Shown in pieces: positions 33,719 through 41,429 of a stretch of 64,000 bases of DNA. Position 1 is the stretch's first letter. Each line of letters opens with the position of its first letter. Origin of the DNA: Tichowtungia aerotolerans (lineage in GTDB: Bacteria > Verrucomicrobiota > Kiritimatiellia > Kiritimatiellales > Tichowtungiaceae); contig NZ_CP047593.1 in NCBI RefSeq assembly GCF_009905215.1, positions 2,794,900 through 2,858,899 on the forward strand. The letters are read 5' to 3'. The position numbers were made by a program, and so were the translations under genes. The notes under the pieces were generated by a model. It saw only the letters and a list, made by a program, of their open reading frames with translations. It made no database searches and was not told the origin of the DNA.

Positions 33719-34729
33719 TTATTCCTGCGAGGCTTCCGCCAGTTTTTTGAGCTTTTCAAGGGCGGCACCGGAGTCGATGGATTCTTCGGCAAGGGCGATG
33801 CCTTCCGGCGGCGTGGATGCTCTTCCGGATGCCATGATGGCAAATGCGGAGTTGAGCAGAACGATGTTGCGCTTCGGTCCTTTTTCTTTGCCTTCGAGGA
33901 TCGAGCGGACGATGACTGCGTTTTCTGCCGGTTCGCCGCCGGTGATGTCGGATGTGGTCGCTGAAAAACCGAATCCTGCCGGTTGCACTTCGTAGGTCTC
34001 AAGTTTTCCGCGGCGAATTTCTGTTACCAGCGTGGTGGTTGTGGTGGTGATTTCGTCGAGGCCGTCATTGCCATGTACCACAAACAGGGTTTTTGCACCC
34101 AGCTGGGCGCAGGCGTCGGCCATGACCGGTACCAACTCAGCGGAAAAGACGCCGAGTACGCCGTTGGTGACACCGGCCGGGTTGCAAAGCGGTCCGAGGA
34201 TATTAAACAGGCTCCAGAAGCCGAGTTCTTTACGCGGTCCGGCGGCGTGTTTCATCGCCGGATGAAGGGTCGGCGCAAAAAGAAATGCGATGCCCAGTTC
34301 ATTCAGGCACTGTTCCATTTTCTGCGGGCTGTACTGCAGGTTCACGCCCAGCTCACTCAAAACATTGGCAGCGCCGCATTTGCTCGATACCCCGTAGCTG
34401 CCGTGCTTGGCAACGGTGACGCCTGCGCCGGCGGTGACAAATGCGGATGCTGTGGAAATGTTGAAGGTGTGGGCTCCGTCGCCGCCGGTTCCCACAATGT
34501 CGATGGCATCGGGATCGTTGCACGGGATTTTAACCATGTTTTCGCGCATTGCTTTTGCGGATCCGGCGATGATTTCAGGGGTGACTCCACTCATCCGGAC
34601 GGCTGTAATAAAAGCACCGGTCTGGGCCGGGGTTGCTGCGCCGGTCATGACATCGGTAATTGCTCCATATGCTTCATCGCGGGAAAGTTTTATTCCTTCT
34701 GTCAGGGCTTTTACGGCTTGCTGGATCAT
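33719..34729 (-). CDS. trpD: Anthranilate phosphoribosyltransferase
   Basis: 336 aa, normal length. PRPP loop GTGGDGAHTFNIST (about 80-93), AVRMSGVTPE, and LFNILGPLCNPAG. The usual KHGNR or KHGNY motif reads KHGSYGVSSKCG (108-119): the Asn that helps hold the substrates is Ser. Second step specific to tryptophan synthesis, joining PRPP and anthranilate. No other trp gene is nearby, so the pathway is scattered. Three bases separate it from the flavoprotein gene. Confidence 0.9.
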   Translation of the reverse strand: MIQQAVKALTEGIKLSRDEAYGAITDVMTGAATPAQTGAFITAVRMSGVTPEIIAGSAKAMRENMVKIPCNDPDAIDIVGTGGDGAHTFNISTASAFVTAGAGVTVAKHGSYGVSSKCGAANVLSELGVNLQYSPQKMEQCLNELGIAFLFAPTLHPAMKHAAGPRKELGFWSLFNILGPLCNPAGVTNGVLGVFSAELVPVMADACAQLGAKTLFVVHGNDGLDEITTTTTTLVTEIRRGKLETYEVQPAGFGFSATTSDITGGEPAENAVIVRSILEGKEKGPKRNIVLLNSAFAIMASGRASTPPEGIALAEESIDSGAALEKLKKLAEASQE

Positions 34730-34878
34730 AGCGCTTCCTTTTCGGCTTGTTTCAATTCCGGGAGGTCATATCATATCCGGCTTCAATTCTTAATCTTAAT
34801 CTTACTCCTAATCTGAATCGATGAGAGGCCGGAGTGGATGCGGGATTAGGAGGTAGATTTAAGGTTAGGAAGTTGCTT

Positions 34879-36219
34879 ATGTCCCACACACCATTTGTCT
34901 GTACCAGTCCGGCCGACGAAAAAGCCATGCTCCATGCGGTCGATGCCGAAAGCTTTGATGATTTGTTCTCGCACATTCCGGCGGAGTTCCAGACGGATCA
35001 GTTCGGTTTGTCTGCCGGTCTGTCCGAAATGGAAATGATGCAGCACCTGCGGAAGATTGCGCGCAAAAACTCCAGCGATCTCACCAATTTCTGCGGTGCA
35101 GGGTTTTATGACCATTTTATTCCGGCGGCTGTTGATTCCCTGACTTCACGCGGCGAGTTCTTCACCGCTTACACGCCGTATCAGCCGGAAGCCGCGCAGG
35201 GAACCCTGCAGGCGGCCTATGAATATCAGACCGCCATCGCCCGCCTGACCGGCATGGAGGTTTCCAATGCCTCTCTTTACGACGGCGGTACTGCGCTGTT
35301 TGAGGGAATGATGATGGCGCTGCGCATTACCCGTCGCAACTGCGTACTGGTCGATACGGGCGTCAGCCCCATCTATCGCACAATGCTTCGCAGCTATACC
35401 CGCAATCTGAAAATTGACTACAAGGAAATTCCGCTCAGCGGCGGAATTGCGGACCGCGACGCCTTTGCTCAGCATCTGGATGACAGCATTGGTGCGGTGC
35501 TGCTGCAGAATCCAAACTTTTTCGGCTGTATCGATGATCTGACCGGCCTGATTGAGCAGATTCATCGAGTAAAAGCGGTCGCAGTTGTCTCGACGTATCC
35601 GGTATCGCTGGGACTGCTTAAAACGCCTGGCGAAATGGGGGCGGATATTGTAACCGGTGAAGGCCAGAGTCTTGGAATGCCGCTTTCATTCGGCGGTCCG
35701 TACCTCGGATTTATGGCCACGCGTAAAAAACTGGTGCGCAATATGCCGGGGCGTATTGTTGGAGCCACACAGGACACACAGGGCCGTCGCGGCTACGTGC
35801 TGACTCTGCAGGCGCGCGAGCAGCACATCCGTCGCGAAAAAGCTGCGTCAAACATCTGCACCAACATGCAGCTCTGCGCGCTGCGCTCGATCGTTTACCT
35901 TTCCCTTCTTGGTAAGCACGGCTTCGCTGATGTCGCCCGCCAGTGCATGGACCGCGCGGGCTATGCATGGACACGCCTTAAGGCCATTGACGGTGTTGAG
36001 CCGCTGTTTGATCGTCCGTTCTTCAATGAGTTTGCTCTTAAGCTTCCCAAAGACGCCAGCGAAGTCGTCAGCGACCTGATCGAAGAGGGCATCGCCGCCG
36101 GTTTCCCCGCCGGGCGGTACTACGTCGGCATGGAAAATGTCCTGCTCTTTGCCTTCACCGAAAAGCGAACCAAAAAAGAGATCGATATCCTCGCCGCTAG
36201 ACTGGAAAGCGTGCTTTAG
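34879..36219 (+). CDS. gcvPA: Glycine dehydrogenase (decarboxylating) subunit 1
   Basis: 446 aa; AGGAAG upstream fits ATG 34879. Split-type P-protein alpha subunit: FCGAGFYDHFIPAAVDSL, FFTAYTPYQPEAAQGTLQA, EVSNASLYDGGTALFEGM, GRRGYVLTLQAREQHIRREKA quoted in parts. With GcvPB it decarboxylates glycine and passes the aminomethyl group to the H-protein. gcvT and gcvH are not adjacent. Confidence 0.93.
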   Translation: MSHTPFVCTSPADEKAMLHAVDAESFDDLFSHIPAEFQTDQFGLSAGLSEMEMMQHLRKIARKNSSDLTNFCGAGFYDHFIPAAVDSLTSRGEFFTAYTPYQPEAAQGTLQAAYEYQTAIARLTGMEVSNASLYDGGTALFEGMMMALRITRRNCVLVDTGVSPIYRTMLRSYTRNLKIDYKEIPLSGGIADRDAFAQHLDDSIGAVLLQNPNFFGCIDDLTGLIEQIHRVKAVAVVSTYPVSLGLLKTPGEMGADIVTGEGQSLGMPLSFGGPYLGFMATRKKLVRNMPGRIVGATQDTQGRRGYVLTLQAREQHIRREKAASNICTNMQLCALRSIVYLSLLGKHGFADVARQCMDRAGYAWTRLKAIDGVEPLFDRPFFNEFALKLPKDASEVVSDLIEEGIAAGFPAGRYYVGMENVLLFAFTEKRTKKEIDILAARLESVL

Positions 36220-36231
36220 GGAAGGGCCGGT

Positions 36232-36246
36232 TTCCACCTCTTGGAA
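36232..36246. repeat. Near-copy of dispersed palindrome between gcvPA and gcvPB
   Basis: TTCCACCTCTTGGAA, one base from the TTCCAAN3TTGGAA consensus, lies in the 58-base gap between the two glycine-cleavage genes. Confidence 0.5.
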
Positions 36247-36277
36247 AATACGCAGTACGAAATACGGAATAAAAGTT

Positions 36278-37735
36278 ATGAAGCTGATTTTTGAAAAAAG
36301 TTCACCGGGCCGGGGCGGAGTGCGGATTCCCGAAGACCGGATTTCTCCGGAAGAAGTGATCCCTGCAGAATTGCTGCGCAGCGAGCCGGCAGAGCTGCCG
36401 GAGGTATCGGAAAGTGAAGTGGTGCGCCACTACACCCGTCTGTCACGCCTGAATTTTTCGGTTGATACCCATTTTTACCCGCTGGGCTCCTGTACGATGA
36501 AGCACAACCCGCGAGCCTGCGAGAAGGCCGCTTCAGTGCCGGAGCTGTGTGAGACACATCCGCTCTGGCCGCAGCTCCGTCACGGCGGACTGCTGACGCA
36601 GGGCTCGTTGCAGATTCTCTATTCGCTGGAGCGCATTCTTTCCGAGATTACCGGGCTGGCGGAGTTTACGCTTCAGCCGATGGCCGGTTCGCACGGCGAG
36701 CTGACGGCTGTGATGATGATGGCTGCTTATCACCGTGACCGCGGCAATAAAAAGACGCACATCATTATTCCAGATTCAGCGCATGGAACCAATCCGGCCA
36801 GCGCGGCGCTGGGCGGCTACAGTGTGGTAACTGTTCCGTCCGACGAGAACGGTGTGATGGATCTGGAGAAATTCAAAGAGGCCGTCAATGAGGAAACGGC
36901 CGGCGTCATGCTTACGCTGCCGAATACGCTGGGCGTGTTCAATCCGCAGATCAGAGAGCTGATTGACGCGGTTCACGCTGTGGATGGACTGATGTACTAT
37001 GACGGCGCGAACTTCAACGCCATCATGGGGCGTATCAAGCCGGGAGATCTCGGGTTTGATCTCTGTCACCTCAATCTGCACAAGTCGTTTTCAACGCCGC
37101 ACGGCGGCGGCGGACCGGGCACCGGGCCGGTCGGCGTCTGTGAGAAGCTTCGTCCGTTCCTGCCGATTTCGCGCGTTGCGAAAACCAAGGACGGAACCTA
37201 TACGCTGGATTACGACCACCCGAAGAGCATCGGTTATATTGCGCCGTTTTACGGCAACTTTTCCATTCTGGTGCGCGCCTATGCCTACCTGTTGATGCTC
37301 GGCAGGGAAGGCCTGCGCGGCACCAGCAACCGCGCAGTGCTTAATGCCAACTACCTGCTCGAGAAACTGCGCGGTTCGTATGCCGCCGTTTCCGAGAGCC
37401 GTTGTATGCACGAATGCGTTTTCAGCGGAAAATCGTTGGGCGAGGGCATTCACACGCTCGACCTGGCCAAGGCACTGCTCGACCGCGGTGTGCATGCGCC
37501 GACCATCTACTTCCCGCTTAATGTTCCGGAAGCGATCATGATTGAGCCGACCGAAACCGAGACCAAAGAGACGCTCGACGAATTTGTGACGATGATGGAG
37601 GAAATCATGGAGCTGTCCAAAACCGATCCGGACGCACTGCATGCTGCACCTGTCACGACACCGGTGGGGCGCCTTGATGAGGTGGCCGCTGCCAAAAACA
37701 TGGATTTGACCTATACAGGAGATCAGAATGATTAA
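36278..37735 (+). CDS. gcvPB: Glycine dehydrogenase (decarboxylating) subunit 2
   Basis: 485 aa from ATG 36278, where the family N-terminus (KLIFEKSSPGRGGVRIP) begins. Signatures: FYPLGSCTMKHNPR, MAGSHGELTAVMMM, HGTNPASAAL, PLP lysine K269 in LHKSFSTPHGGGGPG. Beta subunit of split P-protein. The stop overlaps the next gene by 8 bases. Confidence 0.94.
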   Translation: MKLIFEKSSPGRGGVRIPEDRISPEEVIPAELLRSEPAELPEVSESEVVRHYTRLSRLNFSVDTHFYPLGSCTMKHNPRACEKAASVPELCETHPLWPQLRHGGLLTQGSLQILYSLERILSEITGLAEFTLQPMAGSHGELTAVMMMAAYHRDRGNKKTHIIIPDSAHGTNPASAALGGYSVVTVPSDENGVMDLEKFKEAVNEETAGVMLTLPNTLGVFNPQIRELIDAVHAVDGLMYYDGANFNAIMGRIKPGDLGFDLCHLNLHKSFSTPHGGGGPGTGPVGVCEKLRPFLPISRVAKTKDGTYTLDYDHPKSIGYIAPFYGNFSILVRAYAYLLMLGREGLRGTSNRAVLNANYLLEKLRGSYAAVSESRCMHECVFSGKSLGEGIHTLDLAKALLDRGVHAPTIYFPLNVPEAIMIEPTETETKETLDEFVTMMEEIMELSKTDPDALHAAPVTTPVGRLDEVAAAKNMDLTYTGDQND

Positions 37736-38006
37736 GCATATTGTCATCTGGACGATGAAAGAAGAGGCAACGCTTGAGCAGAAAACGGAAATGAAAAACC
37801 GGCTTGAAGCGCTGGATGGAAAAGTTTCTGAACTTCGGAAAATCGAGGTCGGCATCGATGATGACAGCGGGACGATATCGCTAACTTCCGAATTTGATTC
37901 AATCGATGATTTGAATGCGTATCAGGAGCATCCGGATCATCAGGCTGTTGTCGGTTTAGTCAGGACGCTGGTTTGCAGTCGCATTGCCTGTGACTACACG
38001 GCTTAA
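37728..38006 (+). CDS. Dabb-family (stress-responsive A/B barrel) protein
   Basis: 92 aa. CAGGAG precedes the ATG, which sits inside gcvPB. Family marks: MIKHIVIWTMKEEA start, LRKIEVGID, and FDSIDDLNAYQEHPDHQAVV. Small dimeric alpha-beta barrel; function unknown, in plants and bacteria stress-linked. Co-translated with gcvPB, but a link to glycine cleavage is unproven. Confidence 0.8.
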   Translation: MIKHIVIWTMKEEATLEQKTEMKNRLEALDGKVSELRKIEVGIDDDSGTISLTSEFDSIDDLNAYQEHPDHQAVVGLVRTLVCSRIACDYTA

Positions 38007-38696
38007 TCATTCGTCCAGAATCTGCTCGGTGATCGCGTTGGCGTCGTGGCGCTTGTCGCGGCCATTGATCCCCAGCATACCGGTCGTTTTGTTTTTGCCT
38101 GTATCAATGATCGCAATATCCAATCCGAGTTCCCGCCCGGTCATGATTTCTGATTCACTGCAGCGATGTCTGTAATCCGGGTCAAACCAGTCATAGACCG
38201 GAACGGCTATTTCACAGGTAAAAGTGTTGTTTTCCAGACTCACTGCGGCTTTAGCCCGGTTGTGCCGCGGAATGTTTTCGAATTCTCCCATTTGCAGCCA
38301 GGTGCTGGTTTTGTCTGCTGCCAAACCGAAACGATAGCTTTGTGCGCTTTGTTGATTCTTGGCGTATGCTGTCGGAGAGCTTCCGGTGTCGCCGCGCACA
38401 TAAACCTCTACGCAGTCCGCCGCATTGGTTCCGTTTTTCAGGACAATATCTGCATCGTCATATTGAACGGCGATATAGATCATCGGGTCCTCATCCCATG
38501 CCGCAGTCCAGCGCACGTTGGACAGGTTGGTCGGGGTGCCGTTGATGACAGTGTTCATCTGAAACCATTCCGGTCGCCGCCAGTCGTTGATGCGTCCGTC
38601 GACACGGGTGCTTCCAGCCTGCGGGATGTCGAGCTGGGCGAACGCACTCAGGCTGACCATTGCGAAAACGGCGGAGAGAGTGGTTTTTTGTTTCAT
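38007..38696 (-). CDS. Secreted CBM9-like carbohydrate-binding protein
   Basis: 229 aa. Signal peptide (LSAVFAMVSLSAFAQ). DGRINDWRRPEWF, TAAWDEDPMIYIAVQYDDADIV (quoted short: WDEDPMIYIAVQYDD), DCVEVYVRGD and CEIAVPVYDW match the pattern of CBM9-type or DOMON-like sandwiches. Probably binds a glycan outside the cell. Convergent with the Dabb gene, divergent from the SpoU gene. Confidence 0.65.
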   Translation of the reverse strand: MKQKTTLSAVFAMVSLSAFAQLDIPQAGSTRVDGRINDWRRPEWFQMNTVINGTPTNLSNVRWTAAWDEDPMIYIAVQYDDADIVLKNGTNAADCVEVYVRGDTGSSPTAYAKNQQSAQSYRFGLAADKTSTWLQMGEFENIPRHNRAKAAVSLENNTFTCEIAVPVYDWFDPDYRHRCSESEIMTGRELGLDIAIIDTGKNKTTGMLGINGRDKRHDANAITEQILDE

Positions 38697-38727
38697 GAAA
38701 CGGGAGTCTACGCTAATTGTTTCGGCT

Positions 38728-39531
38728 ATGGAAGAAATCAGCAGCCTGCAAAACGCGCGCGTTAAACGAATTGTTAAGCTTCAGCGAAAACCCTCCTTCC
38801 GTCGGTCGGAAGGTTTGACTGTAATCGAAGGCGCACGCGAAGTGTCCCGCGCCATTGAAAACGGATGGCAGCCTTCAGAGCTCTGGCTGTGCGGAAAAAG
38901 TTCCAATGATTGGAAGCTTGAGTGTGATTTTATCCAAGTCTCGGACGCCGTGTTTGAAAAGATAGCCTATCGCGACAGCCCGGACGGGATTCTGGCGGTC
39001 GGGCCGTTGATTGGCCGGAAGCTCGCTGAGCTGGACCTGCCGGAGAATCCGCTGATTCTGGTCGCGGAAGGAGTGGAAAAGCCCGGGAACCTCGGCGCAC
39101 TGCTGCGAACGGCCGACGGTGCGGGTGCGGACGCCGTGATCGTATGCGATCCTGCGACCGACCTGAATAACCCGAATGTGATTCGCAACAGCATCGGTAC
39201 ATTGTTTTACCTGCCGGTGGCAGAGGCGTCCTCGGAAGAAACGATTGCTTTTCTTAACGGGAAAGGTGTTCGAATGCTTTCCGCTATGCCGGATGCTGAA
39301 ACGGTCTACACGGACTGTGATCTGAAAGGGCCGCTGGCGATTGTGGTCGGCGCGGAGGATCAGGGGCTTTCCGATGTTTGGAGACAGGTTGAGTCTGCTC
39401 CTGATAAATTTTCCAATGATTGGAAAATATTGGAGGTGAGAATCCCAATGCTTGGTAAAAACGATTCGCTCAATGTGTCGGTTTCTGCAGCTATTCTTAT
39501 GTATGAAGCCGTGCGACAGAGGGAAAGTTAG
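38728..39531 (+). CDS. TrmH/SpoU-family RNA 2'-O-methyltransferase
   Basis: 267 aa from ATG 38728; the extended upstream frame overlaps the divergent gene. N-terminal substrate-binding domain (RKPSFRRSEGLTVIEGAREV), then the SPOUT knot: GVEKPGNLGALLRTADGAGA, NPNVIRNSIGTLF, VVGAEDQGLSD, IPMLGKNDSLNVSVSAAI. Methylates rRNA or tRNA ribose. Two perfect palindromes occur in it (38901-38915, 39411-39425); the second and its flank lengthen the loop between GLSDVW and IPML by roughly 10 residues compared with what I expect. Confidence 0.9.
   Translation: MEEISSLQNARVKRIVKLQRKPSFRRSEGLTVIEGAREVSRAIENGWQPSELWLCGKSSNDWKLECDFIQVSDAVFEKIAYRDSPDGILAVGPLIGRKLAELDLPENPLILVAEGVEKPGNLGALLRTADGAGADAVIVCDPATDLNNPNVIRNSIGTLFYLPVAEASSEETIAFLNGKGVRMLSAMPDAETVYTDCDLKGPLAIVVGAEDQGLSDVWRQVESAPDKFSNDWKILEVRIPMLGKNDSLNVSVSAAILMYEAVRQRES
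39369..39425. repeat. Palindromic composite element inside SpoU gene
   Basis: TTCCGATGTTTGGAG, then ACAGGTTGAGTCTG, then TTCCAATGATTGGAA (39411-39425, perfect). Order and several bases (GGAGACAGGTTG) match the intergenic element at 18054-18117. It codes for part of the loop VWRQVESAPDKFSNDWK. Confidence 0.5.
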
Positions 39532-39591
39532 ATTTTTATAAATTTCCCCTTGTCTCGTGTTCTGAAAAGAGTACCTTCTTCAACTCTTGAT

Positions 39592-39668
<77 letters not shown>

Positions 39669-39686
39669 ATTTGAGAAAAAGATGAT

Positions 39687-39763
<77 letters not shown>

Positions 39764-39787
39764 ATTTAAAGTCGGGCTTTTCGGCTC

Positions 39788-41098
39788 TGGCTCTTCCCCA
39801 AAGACGGGGGCAAGGGCGAATTTTTATTAACCACATAAGACTCATTCCGAAAGAAGGAGTCCAGTTACTCTCAATCTGTAATTGCTGAAATTCCTAAAGC
39901 CGTAGGCTCTCCTTTGAATCAGCTCCATCTTGGTATGGAAGCCTTCTGTAATGCCGTTGTTGCGGGTGAACCTCCACATCCGGGCGATCTCATCGCGCCA
40001 GGAACTCAATGTGGCCCCCAGCGTGCGCAACGGCTCGAATGGACTGTTGCGCAGCTGATCGATCCAGTACAGCAGGCGTGAGATTAGCGGCCGGCAGTCC
40101 TTTTGTGTTCGATGCTTCTGGTTGAGCAGTTCGCATAGCTCCTCTTTGGCCTTGTACACCATACCAATCGCTGGGTTCTGCTCAAAATATCGCTCCAGAC
40201 GGGCTTGCTGCTCCGGGCGCAGGTTTTCGCCTTTTCGGCGCATCAGCGATAGCAGCCCACGGTTTTTACGCCCTACAGGGTCAAGTAGCTTCCATGTGTC
40301 GAGGAAATGGCGGATGACGGTTCGCACCACATGGAACCGATCGCTGACGATCAATGCATTCGGGAAATACTTCCGAGCCAAGCTGCGATAGCTTGATGAA
40401 AGGTCGATACAGACCACCTGAACGCGCTCTCGGCCTTTCATTCGCATCAGAGCGCTATGCAGGGAGTGCTCCGATCGTCCCTTGGCTACCTCGAATATCC
40501 GATGCTTCTGCAGGTCACAGAAGGTCGTTGCGTATCCCTGCTTCTTGGTGAAGAAGTGTTCATCAATACCCAGAACCGTCGGGCACAACCGGCTGGAAAA
40601 CATCTTCTCTTTAAGCTCCAGATGGTCATGAAACCACCGCTCGACAGTAGCGGATCCGATCCGCCGGGTGCGGTGCAGCTGTTGCTGGCTGATGCCGTCA
40701 CGGTGATCCATAAAGATCTCCTGACGGAACATCTCGGTACTGCGCCGGTACGGCAGCAGGCCGGGCACTCGGGCCCTAAAATAGCGTCTGCAGTCTTCGC
40801 AGCGATATTTACGCAGCGTCAAGTACAGCCAGGTGTTTTTCGTTCCAATGCTTTCATGACGCAGCTTCCGTACAAATCGATCCTTAGTGCGCAGCTGCTC
40901 TGAACTGCATTGCGGACAGGCCACCGGGCCAACGTACTCGGCATGAATCATCACGCCACCGTGGCGGACTACGGAATGAACCTTGATGCCGGGGCCGACC
41001 AGGTCTATCTTCTCTTGGGGCATAGCGATCTCCTTTTTATTCCAACTGCTACCTTAGCAGTCAGGGATCGCCCTTGCCCCCGTCTTTGAGGAAGAGCC
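39788..41098. mobile_element. ISL3-family insertion sequence, complete
   Basis: 1311 bp bounded by 31-bp inverted repeats (39788-39818 and 41068-41098) that begin GGCTCTTCC and differ at one base (GGCTCTTCCC versus GGCTCTTCCT). Encloses one intact transposase. I see no 8-bp target duplication (flanks TCGGCTCT and CGCCGTCT), so either it has decayed or one end was rearranged. Inserted 24 bases after the tRNA pair. Confidence 0.9.
39842..41023 (-). CDS. ISL3-family transposase
   Basis: 393 aa. N-terminal zinc-binding part (CPQCSSEQLRTKDRFVRKL, CEDCRRYFRARVPG) and DDE catalytic core: GIDEHFF, VCIDLSSSYRS and NNGITEGFHTKMELIQRRAYG with the final Glu. Intact length for ISL3, so the element could be active. 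Confidence 0.93.
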   Translation of the reverse strand: MPQEKIDLVGPGIKVHSVVRHGGVMIHAEYVGPVACPQCSSEQLRTKDRFVRKLRHESIGTKNTWLYLTLRKYRCEDCRRYFRARVPGLLPYRRSTEMFRQEIFMDHRDGISQQQLHRTRRIGSATVERWFHDHLELKEKMFSSRLCPTVLGIDEHFFTKKQGYATTFCDLQKHRIFEVAKGRSEHSLHSALMRMKGRERVQVVCIDLSSSYRSLARKYFPNALIVSDRFHVVRTVIRHFLDTWKLLDPVGRKNRGLLSLMRRKGENLRPEQQARLERYFEQNPAIGMVYKAKEELCELLNQKHRTQKDCRPLISRLLYWIDQLRNSPFEPLRTLGATLSSWRDEIARMWRFTRNNGITEGFHTKMELIQRRAYGFRNFSNYRLRVTGLLLSE

Positions 41099-41106
41099 CG
41101 CCGTCT

Positions 41107-41235
41107 TGATATGGGATCCTTCCGGTAATGCTGTTGCTTTGGTTGAAAAGCGCCATATCCGGGCGATCTCATCGCGCCATGAACTCAGTGTGCCCCCCCC
41201 CAGCGTGAGCAACGGATCGAACGAGTTGAGAACTC
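41107..41235 (-). pseudogene. Fragment of a second ISL3-type transposase
   Basis: On the minus strand the reading frame pieces TLSSWRDEIARIWRF and FDPLLTLG match the C-terminal part of the intact neighbour (TLSSWRDEIARMWRF, FEPLRTLG) at DNA level, with a run of nine extra C/G and several frameshifts. It sits directly outside the right end of the complete IS, so an older related element was broken here. The remaining bases to 41371 hold only a 9-bp inverted repeat (GTGAGCGGC at 41295, GCCGCTCAC at 41343). Confidence 0.8.
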
Positions 41236-41429
41236 ACTGCCCAGCAGGCGGAAAGCCAACAGTTTTGCATTTTCTGTTATTTTTGATTCGAGTCGTGAGC
41301 GGCGCGATTACCGCATGTGCGCAATGCAGTCGTGATCTGCTTGCCGCTCACTTCACTTTTCAGCCAACGCGTTGACTCATAAATAAATGACACCGTAGCG
41401 GGCTGTTTCAGATCCGTTGAACTGCATGG

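Noticed and set aside
39780-41106. Target-site duplication around the ISL3 element
   Set aside because: Flanks TCGGCTCT and CGCCGTCT do not match; no duplication is claimed.
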